64,000 bases of DNA from Bacteroidales bacterium (GCA_016705005.1 JADIZB010000013.1:124001-188000); one strand, 5' to 3'; shown: positions 40,900 through 49,191, numbered from the stretch's first letter. Numbers and translations: made by a program. Notes: generated by a model from the letters alone, not told the origin.

Positions 40900-41805
40900 A
40901 TGGATATTACTTTCTGGATATTGTTTAATGTTTTTGTACTGATTATGCTGGCCCTCGATCTGGGTGTTTTTCACCGCAAGGTCCATGTCGTTTCAATGAA
41001 GGAAGCGCTGGGTTGGTCTGCAGTTTGGATTTCCCTTGCTCTGGTGTTCAATGTGATTCTCTATTTCTGGCTCGGTCAGCAGAAAGCCCTCGAATTCTTC
41101 ACCGGCTACCTTGTCGAAAAAGCACTCAGTGTCGACAACATCTTTGTTTTTATCATGATTTTTGCCTATTTTCAGATCCCGCCCCAATACCAGCATAAAG
41201 TTCTTTTCTGGGGAATCATCGGAGCACTGCTGATGCGTGTTGTCTTTATTTTTGCCGGTGTAGCCCTGATTGAGAAATTTCATTTCACGATATATATTTT
41301 CGGAGCCATACTGTTGTATACCGGGTATAAGATGTTTAAACACAACAATGCTAAGATAGAACCTGAGCAAAATCCGCTGATCCGATTTACCCGCAAGTAT
41401 ATGCCGGTAACAAGCGAATTGCATGGGGAGCGTTTTTTTACCAGGCTCAACGGCAAATGGCATGCAACGCCGCTTTTCCTGGTATTGTTACTGATTGAAA
41501 CTACGGATCTTATTTTTGCAGTTGACAGCATTCCGGCAATTCTGGCCATCACTCAGGACCAGTTTATTGTCTATACATCCAATGTTTTCGCCATTCTCGG
41601 TCTGCGGTCGCTCTACTTTGCCCTGGCGGGAATCGTGCATCGTTTCTGGCTGCTCAGCTATGGGTTGGCGGTGGTCCTGATCTTTGTGGGAATAAAGATG
41701 ATCATTATCGATTTCTATAAAATCCCTGTTGAATGGTCCCTGTTGTTTATTGCAATGACGATTACAGCCAGCGTTGTGCTATCGCTGAAAATTAAGAAAA
41801 AGTAA
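40900..41805 (+). CDS. TerC/Alx family membrane protein
   Basis: A 301-residue integral membrane protein with about nine helices. Family markers are DLGVFHRKVHVVSMKEAL near the N-terminus, YLVEKALSVDNIFVFIMIF (about 63-81) with the conserved acidic residues, and IETTDLIFAVDSIPAILAI (about 199-217). TerC/Alx proteins act in tellurium resistance, in alkaline response and, for several members, in manganese export that supplies secreted metalloenzymes. In E. coli alx is controlled by a pH/Mn riboswitch; I see no such structure here. dedA follows 13 bases later, so the two are cotranscribed. Confidence 0.92.
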   Translation: MDITFWILFNVFVLIMLALDLGVFHRKVHVVSMKEALGWSAVWISLALVFNVILYFWLGQQKALEFFTGYLVEKALSVDNIFVFIMIFAYFQIPPQYQHKVLFWGIIGALLMRVVFIFAGVALIEKFHFTIYIFGAILLYTGYKMFKHNNAKIEPEQNPLIRFTRKYMPVTSELHGERFFTRLNGKWHATPLFLVLLLIETTDLIFAVDSIPAILAITQDQFIVYTSNVFAILGLRSLYFALAGIVHRFWLLSYGLAVVLIFVGIKMIIIDFYKIPVEWSLLFIAMTITASVVLSLKIKKK

Positions 41806-41818
41806 CTGATCTGAAAAC

Positions 41819-42448
41819 ATGATATTATCTGAGTCGGACTCATGGGCCTTTATTTTTGAACCACACAGGATCATTGAAGTGGGTGGTTTTCTGCTTTTAC
41901 TCGCCATTGTTTACATTGAGACCGGTTTTTTTCTGGGATTTGTATTACCGGGTGGAGATTACCTGCTTTTTGCAGCCGGTTTATTTAGTGGTACCCATTT
42001 TCTGGATGTACCACTTCCTTTTCTGATGGGAACATTGATCCTGGCCTCCTTTTTTGGTGACCTGACAGGCTACTATAAAGGAAAATGGCTGGGAGGCAGG
42101 TTGTTTACAGGAAATAATTCGAGGTTCTTCAAGGTTGAATTCCTGGAACGCGGTAAATTTTTCTATGAGAAAAATGGGGTATGGGCATTCCTCATTGGGC
42201 GTTTCTTGCCTGTTATCCGGACTTTGATACCCATGATCGCCGGGGCAGCAACTTTTCCTTTCAGAAGGTTTCTGCTTTTCAACGGGCTGGGGGCCATTGT
42301 CTGGGTAGGTACCCTTGTGCCGCTCGGGTATTACGTTGGCCGGACCTATCCCGGTATCATGCGGTATTCATTCTGGATACTTGTTCTTTTTGTTGCTATA
42401 GCTGCATTCCCAACCCTCAGAATAATGCTGTCGAAAAAAGGGAAATAG
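41819..42448 (+). CDS. DedA family membrane protein (VTT domain)
   Basis: A 209-residue membrane protein of the DedA/VTT superfamily with five or six hydrophobic segments. Key motif: GVWAFLIGRFLPVIRTLIPMIAG (about 118-140; its F-x-G-R-F-x-P-x-x-R core carries the conserved Arg residues), with an upstream reentrant loop FLGFVLPGGDYLLFAAGLF (about 37-55). DedA proteins translocate lipids such as undecaprenyl phosphate or phosphatidylethanolamine and support membrane potential. It is the second gene of a terC-dedA unit. The stop is followed by a weak hairpin (42450-42480) facing the convergent Lrp gene. Confidence 0.9.
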   Translation: MILSESDSWAFIFEPHRIIEVGGFLLLLAIVYIETGFFLGFVLPGGDYLLFAAGLFSGTHFLDVPLPFLMGTLILASFFGDLTGYYKGKWLGGRLFTGNNSRFFKVEFLERGKFFYEKNGVWAFLIGRFLPVIRTLIPMIAGAATFPFRRFLLFNGLGAIVWVGTLVPLGYYVGRTYPGIMRYSFWILVLFVAIAAFPTLRIMLSKKGK

Positions 42449-42550
42449 CTGATTGTATTCTTTTATTAAAAATAATCAGGGCCAAAATATGGGCTTACTT
42501 CATTAAATTTCAAAGCATAAAGATCAATAAGATTGGTTAAATCATTGTGC

Positions 42551-43027
42551 CTACATTGATAGTTCCCTTTCAAATCCTGTTTCGAGCGAAATAAATGTCT
42601 CAGTGAAGGTAATTTCAGGGATTGACTGAATCTGTTCAACAATCACCTTTTTAAGATGCTCGTTGTTACGGGTATATAGTTTAACGAGGAGTGAATATTT
42701 CCCGGAAATATGATGACATTCAACGATCTCCGGTATTTTCATAATTTTTCTGAAGACCTCTTCGTGTGTCGATGTTGAAGTCAGGTTAACCTGGATGCCT
42801 ATGAATGCACAGGTAAGATATCCCAGTCCTTTCGGATTCAGTTTCAGGTAATATCCTGAAAGCACTCCGGCTTCCTCCATTTTTGCAACCCGCTGGTGAA
42901 TGGCTGCACCTGAGACCTTACAGCGGCGTGCTACTTCAACAAATGGCATCCGTGCATCGGTGTTCAACAGGTTGATGATCTTCTTATCCAGACTATCAAG
43001 ATGAAAGTTGTGGTCAGTTTTTGACAT
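42551..43027 (-). CDS. Lrp/AsnC family transcriptional regulator
   Basis: A 158-residue regulator: N-terminal winged helix-turn-helix (LDKKIINLLNTDARMPFVEV then RRCKVSGAAIHQRVAKMEEA, about 14-52) and a C-terminal RAM ligand-binding domain (about 68-150; MKIPEIVECHHISGKYSLLV). Lrp-type proteins form octamers and respond to amino acids such as leucine, methionine or asparagine. It is divergent from the PLP/thrC/thrH operon across a 182-base gap that holds a 16-bp palindrome; this strongly suggests it regulates that operon and itself. Its own promoter box TATTTTTG is at 43047-43054. Confidence 0.93.
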   Translation of the reverse strand: MSKTDHNFHLDSLDKKIINLLNTDARMPFVEVARRCKVSGAAIHQRVAKMEEAGVLSGYYLKLNPKGLGYLTCAFIGIQVNLTSTSTHEEVFRKIMKIPEIVECHHISGKYSLLVKLYTRNNEHLKKVIVEQIQSIPEITFTETFISLETGFERELSM

Positions 43028-43046
43028 GAAATTCTGATAATAATTT

Positions 43047-43054
43047 CAAAAATA
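43047..43054 (-). promoter_or_regulatory. Promoter -7 box for the Lrp gene
   Basis: Minus-strand TATTTTTG, full TAnnTTTG match, 20-27 bases before the ATG. The -33 element is weak. Confidence 0.45.
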
Positions 43055-43098
43055 GTACTTTTTGATTTCAGATTTTAAATATTGTTCCGATTTTGTTA

Positions 43099-43129
43099 CC
43101 GGAATCTAAATGGAATGATTTCATTCCGG
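43099..43129. promoter_or_regulatory. Candidate Lrp operator (nested palindromes)
   Basis: GGAATGATTTCATTCC (43112-43127) is a perfect 16-bp palindrome. An outer inverted pair CCGGAAT (43099-43105) / ATTCCGG (43123-43129) overlaps it. The site covers the expected -33 region of the plus-strand promoter at 43139-43146 and lies between the divergent genes. Confidence 0.55.
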
Positions 43130-43138
43130 CATAACTGA

Positions 43139-43146
43139 TATATTTG
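43139..43146 (+). promoter_or_regulatory. Promoter -7 box for the PLP-thrC-thrH operon
   Basis: TATATTTG, full TAnnTTTG match. Transcription would start near 43152, giving a leader of about 58 bases. The -33 position overlaps the palindromic operator. Confidence 0.55.
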
Positions 43147-43199
43147 TTAAAATCAAATCGGCAATTCACAGTCAATCATTATATAAACCATTAAAATCC

Positions 43200-43204
43200 G
43201 GAGG
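43200..43204 (+). promoter_or_regulatory. Shine-Dalgarno site of the PLP enzyme gene
   Basis: GGAGG five bases before the ATG at 43210. A strong SD is unusual in Bacteroidota and in this window, so it may mark high or SD-dependent expression. Confidence 0.6.
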
Positions 43205-43209
43205 TTAGC

Positions 43210-44676
43210 ATGGGTTCAAAGGGAATCAATCATTACATCGAGGCAGCACAAAGGTCAGCGATTTGGCATAAGGACTATCTGAAAGAGATGAAAAAGTGCC
43301 GGTTCGATACCATCGCTGTGCACGGTATCTATTCGATGCAGGAAGCGTTGGATTTTAACCAGGGTTCTATCATTGAGCCTGTATACATGGCCACATCCCA
43401 GTCGTATCGCGACTCCGATGAAATGGAAGCGGCCCTTTCCTATCAGATACCCACCTGGTGTTATTCCAGAATTGCGAATCCGACCATTTATTATCTTGAA
43501 GGCGTGCTTGCCATGCTCGAATCTTATGGTTCCGATGTTGACGCGTCGTGCATCGCTACTTCTTCAGGCATGGCAGCCATCCAGACTGCCGTTGATCAGT
43601 TTTTGCTTCCTGATCATGAAAATCCATCAAAACCGGTAAATTTCGTAGCATCAACACAGGTTTACGGTGGTACTTTTCAGCAGTTTGCCGTTCGTAAGCA
43701 TCAGGAACGCGGCATTGAATGGAGAAAAGTTATAAATTCTGACGATCTGAAAGAATGGGAATCGTTGATTGATGATAATACCCGCTTTTTGTACGGTGAG
43801 ATGCCCAGCAACCCGGGACAGGCGTTTTTCGACCTGAAAAAGGTAATTGAACTGGGTCACAAACATGGAATTCCTGTGATTGTTGATTCTACGGTTGCTA
43901 CCCCGGCACTGATGCGTCCATTGTGTCTGGGTGCTGATATAGTTGTACAGTCTGTGACAAAGACTTTGGCTACCAGTGGTTTTGGAATCGTTGGTGCTGT
44001 GATTGCCCGAAAAAACATTGTATCAAAGGTTGGAAGCCCCGAAATGAAAGCGGATTTCTGCATGTATGCCAAAACACTTCCCAACCGCGATAACGGGCCG
44101 AACCTTTCACCCATGAATGCCATCATGGCCATCAACGACATCCGCACCCTGCGTTCACGGGTTGATATGCAGAGCCGTTCAACGATGACCATTGCGAAAT
44201 ATCTTTCCTCGCATAAACACATTGAGCAGGTTGATTACCTTGGGCTGGAATCTCATCCGCTGCATCAGCTGGCCTCCGAATACCTGTGGCTGGCCGACTC
44301 GGAACATGATGAACAGTATGGTAAGAAAGTAAACCGTTACGGTCACCTCATGTCGTTTCATGTTAAAGGTGGCGCCCAGGCCGCACGCGATGTTTTCGAT
44401 GGCTTGCAGCGCATCTGGCGGGCAACAGACCTCGGAAGAATAAAATCGGTGGCTACAATACCTTCGATTTCTACGCATTCACAACAGGGCGAAGAAGGTC
44501 GTAAACTGGCTGGTATCCCTGCCAATCTGATAAGACTCTGTGTAGGGGCTGAACATCCCGACGATATCATCGCCGACCTGGAACAGGCTCTCTCGGTGCT
44601 GGATGGTAAAACGATTAAAAGTTCCGCTCCCGAATACTCCGCCGGAGGTGCTTCGTCCGCAACTTTAAGAAGATAA
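43210..44676 (+). CDS. PLP-dependent Cys/Met metabolism enzyme (cystathionine gamma-synthase-like)
   Basis: A 488-residue fold-type I PLP enzyme of the Cys/Met metabolism family, longer than typical cystathionine gamma-synthases (about 385-400) owing to an extended N-terminus. Markers: TWCYSRIANPTIYYLEGVLA (substrate loop), ATSSGMAAIQTA (PLP phosphate), VDSTVATPALMRPLCLGADI, then the Schiff-base Lys in SVTKTLATSGFGIVGA (about 255-270), and STHSQQGEEGRKLAGIP near the end. It probably joins a sulfur donor to an activated homoserine. The exact reaction (cystathionine synthase, sulfhydrylase or lyase) cannot be told. thrC follows after four bases. Confidence 0.85.
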   Translation: MGSKGINHYIEAAQRSAIWHKDYLKEMKKCRFDTIAVHGIYSMQEALDFNQGSIIEPVYMATSQSYRDSDEMEAALSYQIPTWCYSRIANPTIYYLEGVLAMLESYGSDVDASCIATSSGMAAIQTAVDQFLLPDHENPSKPVNFVASTQVYGGTFQQFAVRKHQERGIEWRKVINSDDLKEWESLIDDNTRFLYGEMPSNPGQAFFDLKKVIELGHKHGIPVIVDSTVATPALMRPLCLGADIVVQSVTKTLATSGFGIVGAVIARKNIVSKVGSPEMKADFCMYAKTLPNRDNGPNLSPMNAIMAINDIRTLRSRVDMQSRSTMTIAKYLSSHKHIEQVDYLGLESHPLHQLASEYLWLADSEHDEQYGKKVNRYGHLMSFHVKGGAQAARDVFDGLQRIWRATDLGRIKSVATIPSISTHSQQGEEGRKLAGIPANLIRLCVGAEHPDDIIADLEQALSVLDGKTIKSSAPEYSAGGASSATLRR

Positions 44677-44680
44677 ATTC

Positions 44681-46051
44681 ATGAAGAATCCGTTGTTGTT
44701 TTACTCAACCAATCACCAGGCACCTTCGTTGCCCTTCGATCAGGCGTTGCTCAAGGGGCAGGCACCCGACAGGGGGCTGTATATGCCTGAAAGAATTCCG
44801 GTGATTTCGCCTGAGCGCATCAGGGAAATGAAACATATGCAATATCATGAGATTGCTGAAGTTATCATTGGAAGCTTTCTGAAGGGCGTCATCGGTGAAC
44901 AGGAACTCAAAGCCCTGGTTAAAGATGCCTACAATTATGATGTGCCCCTGCAGCATGTCAGCGACAGGAAGTATGTGATGCGGCTTGATCAGGGACCCAC
45001 AGCAAGTTTTAAGGATTTTGCCGGACGCATGATGGGCCGGCTTATGAATCATTACCTGTCGCTGAGTGGTGGCAACCTGCTGATTCTTACTGCCACGTCC
45101 GGTGATACCGGCAGCGCTGTTGCCAATGCCTTCTATGGCTTTGAAAAGATAAAGGTGGTGGTGCTGTTTCCGGTAGGGGAGGTAACCGCCCGTCAGCGGA
45201 AGCAAATGACCACGTTGGGTAAAAATGTTCAGATCATTGGGTTGGATGCCAAGTTTGATGACTGCCAGGCACTGGTGAAACAGGCATTTTCTGATCCGGA
45301 CCTTGATTACCTGAATTTATCCTCTGCCAATTCGATCAACATTGGCAGGCTGATCCCCCAGATTGTCTATTATTTCTATGCTTTTGCGCGATTGTGCAAC
45401 GATTCACCGGATGACGGAATTGTATTCTCTGTTCCATCGGGCAATTTTGGTGATATGATGGGCGGAATGCTGGCCAAACGGATGGGGTTGCCGGTCAGAA
45501 AATACGTCATTGCCACGAATGAGAACGACGAATTTCCGGTGTTCCTGAGCCAGGGGAAATATCATAAGATTGAACCATCACGGAACTGTATTTCAAGCGC
45601 CATGAATGTTGGTCACCCCAGCAATCTGGCCCGTCTGGTGGCTCTATACGGAGGTGAGATGGACGAAAAGGGCACAATACACCGGATGCCGGATATGGAT
45701 GAGATGCGGCAGGATATTTTTGCTGTGTCTGCATCCGATGAAGAAACCAGGGCAACAATCAGGTCGGCCTGGGATAAGTACCGGCTCTTGCTTGAACCTC
45801 ATGGAGCTGTTGGCTGGTGTGGGCTTCAAAAGTTCCTTGAAACAGGATCGCCCGAAGCCGGACCTGAGCAGTTATGCGTCACCCTCGAAACTGCGCATCC
45901 GGCCAAGTTCCCTGAGCAGATCCGCGATATTCTCAATCTTGATCCTGAACTGCCACCCAGCCTAACCGGACTGGAGGAAAAGCCTGAAAATTTTGACCAT
46001 CTTGAAAACGACTATCTGGCTTTCAAGGAATATCTGAAACTGAAATATTAA
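44681..46051 (+). CDS. thrC: Threonine synthase
   Basis: A 456-residue PLP enzyme that converts O-phosphohomoserine to threonine. N-terminal FYSTNHQAPSLPFDQALLKG and DRGLYMPE are typical of the longer ThrC form; the PLP Lys is in GPTASFKDFAGRMMG (about 104-118), the PLP phosphate loop in TATSGDTGSAVANAF, and FSVPSGNFGDMMGGMLAKRMG follows. It is in an operon with the PLP enzyme upstream and thrH downstream. thrA and thrB are not in this window. Because its substrate needs a homoserine phosphate source, the adjacent thrH is noteworthy. Confidence 0.94.
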   Translation: MKNPLLFYSTNHQAPSLPFDQALLKGQAPDRGLYMPERIPVISPERIREMKHMQYHEIAEVIIGSFLKGVIGEQELKALVKDAYNYDVPLQHVSDRKYVMRLDQGPTASFKDFAGRMMGRLMNHYLSLSGGNLLILTATSGDTGSAVANAFYGFEKIKVVVLFPVGEVTARQRKQMTTLGKNVQIIGLDAKFDDCQALVKQAFSDPDLDYLNLSSANSINIGRLIPQIVYYFYAFARLCNDSPDDGIVFSVPSGNFGDMMGGMLAKRMGLPVRKYVIATNENDEFPVFLSQGKYHKIEPSRNCISSAMNVGHPSNLARLVALYGGEMDEKGTIHRMPDMDEMRQDIFAVSASDEETRATIRSAWDKYRLLLEPHGAVGWCGLQKFLETGSPEAGPEQLCVTLETAHPAKFPEQIRDILNLDPELPPSLTGLEEKPENFDHLENDYLAFKEYLKLKY

Positions 46052-46066
46052 TTTAACATTACCGAT

Positions 46067-46675
46067 ATGTATGTAATCTGCACCGACCTTGAGGGCGTCT
46101 TTGTACCTGAAGTATGGATCAATGTTGCAGCCAGAACAGGCATCGCCGAACTTAAACTGACCACCCGTGATATCAGCGATTACAATGTGCTGATGAAACA
46201 GCGGATCAGAATACTGGCCGAGCACGGGCTGAAACTGAAGGATATACAGGATGTGATTGCAACCATTCGCCCGTTGGAGGGTGCCCTGGAATTTTTGCAA
46301 TGGCTCAGGGATGTAACCCAGGTTATTGTAGTGTCGGATACTTTCGCACAATTTGCGAAACCACTGATGATGCAACTCGACAAGCCTACCATCTTCTGCC
46401 ATAACCTGGTGGTTGACGAAAACGACAACATCACCGGATACACCCTGCGACAGTCCGATCCCAAACGAAAAGTGGTACAGGCCCTGCAGAGCCTCGATTA
46501 TAAAGTCATTGCTTTCGGTGACTCATACAACGATGTAACCATGTTGCAACAGGCTGAAGTCGGTATCCTGTTCTGCCCGCCACAGAAAGTGATTGATGAC
46601 TATCCGGAACTACCGGTTGTGTATGATTATACTGCGCTGAAGAAGCTGATTGAAAAGCATATTTTCAGCGAGTAG
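46067..46675 (+). CDS. thrH: Bifunctional phosphoserine phosphatase / homoserine phosphotransferase
   Basis: A 202-residue HAD-superfamily enzyme close to Pseudomonas ThrH over its whole length. Motif I is TDLEGVFVPEVWI, with Asp and Glu where many HADs have DxDxT; the cap region carries DYNVLMKQRIRILAEHGLKL; motif II is VVSDTF; motif III/IV is FGDSYNDVTMLQQAEVGILF. ThrH dephosphorylates phosphoserine and can pass the phosphate to homoserine. Placed right after thrC, it may feed homoserine phosphate to threonine synthase. It is the last gene of the operon before the terminator at 46724-46759. Confidence 0.93.
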   Translation: MYVICTDLEGVFVPEVWINVAARTGIAELKLTTRDISDYNVLMKQRIRILAEHGLKLKDIQDVIATIRPLEGALEFLQWLRDVTQVIVVSDTFAQFAKPLMMQLDKPTIFCHNLVVDENDNITGYTLRQSDPKRKVVQALQSLDYKVIAFGDSYNDVTMLQQAEVGILFCPPQKVIDDYPELPVVYDYTALKKLIEKHIFSE

Positions 46676-46723
46676 CATTTAATTTCTGCCTCACCGGAAT
46701 AAAAAGTCAGTTTACTGCTAATC

Positions 46724-46759
46724 CTGCCCGTTTGCTTTCATTCTGTAAGCAACGGGCAG
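46724..46759 (+). terminator. Terminator of the PLP-thrC-thrH operon
   Basis: CTGCCCGTTTGCTT pairs with AAGCAACGGGCAG (one bulged T), followed by ATTATTTATTG. It lies about 50 bases after the thrH stop. Confidence 0.75.
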
Positions 46760-46861
46760 ATTATTTATTGTCAGGAATTATGATATTTCATAAATTGTGT
46801 TATTTTGGTTACATAATTTTAATTATTGGAAATATTTATGTAATATATTTCATGATTCAGG

Positions 46862-46869
46862 TAATTTTG
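46862..46869 (+). promoter_or_regulatory. Promoter -7 box for the second PLP enzyme gene
   Basis: TAATTTTG, full TAnnTTTG match, 39 bases before the ATG. The -33 position reads TTTA. Confidence 0.5.
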
Positions 46870-46908
46870 CCATCAGATTAATATTCACCTTTCAAAATAC
46901 CCCTGATT

Positions 46909-48114
46909 ATGAAATTCGATCCCGCAAACCAGATTCAGGATCTCCGGCACTTTGGCGAGTTCGGCGACGTAAACCCATCGGTTACTGATTCAGCTACATT
47001 TACTTTTATGCAGGCCAAGACTATGGTCGATACTTTTCATGGCGAAGCTGAAGGATGTTTTCTCTATTCGCGCCACTGGAATCCGAGCAACAAATACCTG
47101 GCCGATGCCATGGCTGCCATGGAAGGAACCGAAGCCGGGTGGGTAACCGGGAGCGGCATGGGTGCAATTACTTCAGCCATCCTACAGGTCGTTTCATCGG
47201 GTGACCACATAGTTTCGAGCGTCACTACCTATGGCGGCACATTCGCTTTCCTGTCGAATTATCTGAAAAAATTCAACATTGCAGTAACCTTTGTCGATAT
47301 TACCGACCTCAAAGCCGTTGAAGCAGCCATTCGCCCTGAGACAAGGATGATTTACACTGAAACCATGACCAATCCGCTGCTTCAGATTTCCGACATACCC
47401 GGCCTGGCAGCAATTGCCAATAACCATGGAATCAAACTGGTGGTTGATAATACCTTTACCCCGATGATTGTGAGCCCGGCCCGTCTGGGTGCACATGTGG
47501 TTGTTTACAGCCTTACAAAATTTGTGAATGGTAAGAACGATTGTGTGGCAGGAGCCATCTGTTCAACCAACGATTTCATCAATTCACTGATCGACGTGAA
47601 TCACGGAACCGCCATGCTGCTTGGTCCGGTTCTCGATCCGTTCCGCTCTTCATCCATCCTCAAAAATATGCATACCCTGCACATACGCATGAAGCAGCAC
47701 AGTTACAATGCCGCTTACCTTGCCGGGAAATTTACTGAATCAGGCATCCGGACGATATATCCCGGGCTCCCGGCACATCCCGGACACACCCTGCTTAAAG
47801 AAATGATGAATCCACAGTTTGGCTTTGGTGGTATGATTGCCATCGATATGGGAACAGCCGCAATGGCCTCGGCACTGATGGAAGATATGGAATTGAATGA
47901 TGTGGGCTACCTCGCGGTTAGTCTTGGTTACTTCAAGACCCTTTTCAGCAACTCGGGTAAAAGCACCTCGAGCGAAGTGCCTGAAGAAATTCAGCGAAGC
48001 ATGGGGTTAAGTGAGGGTCTGGTCCGCTACAGTGTTGGCCTCGACAATGACATTGAACGCAGCTGGCTAAAAATAGAAGAAAGCCTGCGGAAAGTCGGAT
48101 TTATGAAAGACTGA
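46909..48114 (+). CDS. PLP-dependent methionine gamma-lyase / cystathionine enzyme family protein
   Basis: A 401-residue fold-type I PLP enzyme of the Cys/Met metabolism family and of typical length. Markers: CFLYSRHWNPSNKYLADAMAAMEG (about 45-68), VTGSGMGAITSAIL, IYTETMTNPLLQISDIPGLA, VVDNTFTPMIVSPARLGAHV, the PLP Lys in YSLTKFVNGKNDCVAGAI, and VRYSVGLDNDIERSWLKIEES. It may cleave methionine or homocysteine (gamma-elimination) or make sulfur amino acids. It follows the thr operon but has its own promoter and ends at a terminator shared with the convergent GIY-YIG gene. Confidence 0.88.
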   Translation: MKFDPANQIQDLRHFGEFGDVNPSVTDSATFTFMQAKTMVDTFHGEAEGCFLYSRHWNPSNKYLADAMAAMEGTEAGWVTGSGMGAITSAILQVVSSGDHIVSSVTTYGGTFAFLSNYLKKFNIAVTFVDITDLKAVEAAIRPETRMIYTETMTNPLLQISDIPGLAAIANNHGIKLVVDNTFTPMIVSPARLGAHVVVYSLTKFVNGKNDCVAGAICSTNDFINSLIDVNHGTAMLLGPVLDPFRSSSILKNMHTLHIRMKQHSYNAAYLAGKFTESGIRTIYPGLPAHPGHTLLKEMMNPQFGFGGMIAIDMGTAAMASALMEDMELNDVGYLAVSLGYFKTLFSNSGKSTSSEVPEEIQRSMGLSEGLVRYSVGLDNDIERSWLKIEESLRKVGFMKD

Positions 48115-48120
48115 AGTTAA

Positions 48121-48156
48121 GCTAAGAGCAGGGTTGTTTCGCTGCTCATAGCTTTT
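48121..48156 (+). terminator. Terminator between the PLP enzyme and GIY-YIG genes
   Basis: GCTAAGAGCAG pairs with CTGCTCATAGC (11 bp, one mismatch), followed by TTTT. It overlaps the last codons of the convergent GIY-YIG gene. Confidence 0.65.
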
Positions 48157-48514
48157 CGCGATGATGTCTTCTGTTATAACCTTTCTCGTTATATGGTTGA
48201 AGTTCTTCATTTACAAGGTCTTCCATAGCTTTTATTTCCCGCTCAAAACCTCCGGCAGGCTCATCTTCCTGTGTGATCTCTTCAAGGATATCATATTTAA
48301 AGTTCTCAGGGCCAAATTGTTTCCAATCAGACTGCAGTTGCTCGTTCGGGTGAATTCCCGCGTTCAGCTGCAGTTTCTGAGCATGCCATATGGCAATCAG
48401 GTCAATACTGCTGCCGATGAATATCTTCCCATTGGCAAGATTGGTTATCCGGAAGACACCCATGCGATACTTCCTTTGCCTGTATTCCTCTTTCATCTCC
48501 TTCCTGGTCTTCAC
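48146..48514 (-). CDS. GIY-YIG domain protein
   Basis: A 122-residue protein with a single GIY-YIG-like nuclease domain: GVFRITNLANGKIFIGSSID (residues about 19-38) covers both halves of the motif with V-F and F-I-G in place of I-Y and Y-I-G, and a helix QLNAGIHPNEQLQSDWKQFG follows. Such small proteins are often uncharacterised nucleases. The Arg after the motif is missing here (IGSSIDLIAIWHAQ, with Asp-Leu at the usual Arg position), so activity is uncertain. It follows the TetR gene by 18 bases in the same direction. Confidence 0.78.
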   Translation of the reverse strand: MKTRKEMKEEYRQRKYRMGVFRITNLANGKIFIGSSIDLIAIWHAQKLQLNAGIHPNEQLQSDWKQFGPENFKYDILEEITQEDEPAGGFEREIKAMEDLVNEELQPYNEKGYNRRHHREKL

Positions 48515-48532
48515 AATCTACCCGTTTTATAG

Positions 48533-49132
48533 TTATTTGATCAGACTGAGTGATATATCTATCTGCTTATCAGCAACAGCCAAAAAATCGAGGTATTCGG
48601 CTGGTTGGAGGCGATTGTTGAAGAGAAGAAGCAAGCCGGCAATGCTGTTTTTCAGATTCAGACCAGTTAATTCGGCCTGCTCGCGATTCATGTCACCGTT
48701 ATCTATCAGATGAGTGAGGTCATCATGTATGATCCGATCGGTAAACTCATAGATCATCCTGGCTGTAGGTTGTCTGGCTCCCAGATCGTTCATACGCTCA
48801 ATATAGAAAAGTTCAAAAATGCCCGGATACTGAGTGAAATAACCAATATAAGCCTTCATTCGTGCCTTCAGTCTTTCTTTACCGGGCCGGGCATTGACCG
48901 ATTGCCCGACTGTAAATCCTTCACATTCATTCATAAAGTCCTGAACACAGATAAAAACAAGTTCGTTCAGGTCCTTGAAGTAATTGTAGAGTGTGGCAAA
49001 AGAGTAACCAGCCCTTTCCGAAACCGCCCTCACATTCACTGCTCTTAAGCCTTCGCCCTTTAGCGTCTCTTTTGTCGCTTCGATAAAATACCCTCGAATC
49101 CGTGATTCCTGTAATTCTTTATTGCTGACCAT
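48533..49132 (-). CDS. TetR/AcrR family transcriptional regulator
   Basis: A 199-residue regulator with an N-terminal helix-turn-helix (LKGEGLRAVNVRAVSERAGY then SFATLYNYFKDLNELVF, about 24-60) and a mostly helical ligand-binding domain. Members repress efflux pumps, fatty acid or other genes until a ligand binds. No transporter is adjacent; the GIY-YIG gene lies downstream in the same unit. The upstream gap holds a TATATTTG promoter box with three AAYAATG repeats around it, so the protein probably represses itself. The ligand is unknown. Confidence 0.92.
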   Translation of the reverse strand: MVSNKELQESRIRGYFIEATKETLKGEGLRAVNVRAVSERAGYSFATLYNYFKDLNELVFICVQDFMNECEGFTVGQSVNARPGKERLKARMKAYIGYFTQYPGIFELFYIERMNDLGARQPTARMIYEFTDRIIHDDLTHLIDNGDMNREQAELTGLNLKNSIAGLLLLFNNRLQPAEYLDFLAVADKQIDISLSLIK

Positions 49133-49144
49133 ATTTCACGTTTT

Positions 49145-49191
49145 AACAATGCAAATATAATTAATAATGTTATAAATGGTGAACAATGTTA
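49145..49191 (-). promoter_or_regulatory. TetR promoter with candidate operator repeats
   Basis: Minus-strand TATATTTG at 49152-49159. Copies of AACAATG / AATAATGTTA / AACAATGTTA start at 49145, 49163 and 49182 (spacing 18 and 19 bp), flanking and overlapping the promoter; likely autoregulatory sites. Confidence 0.45.
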
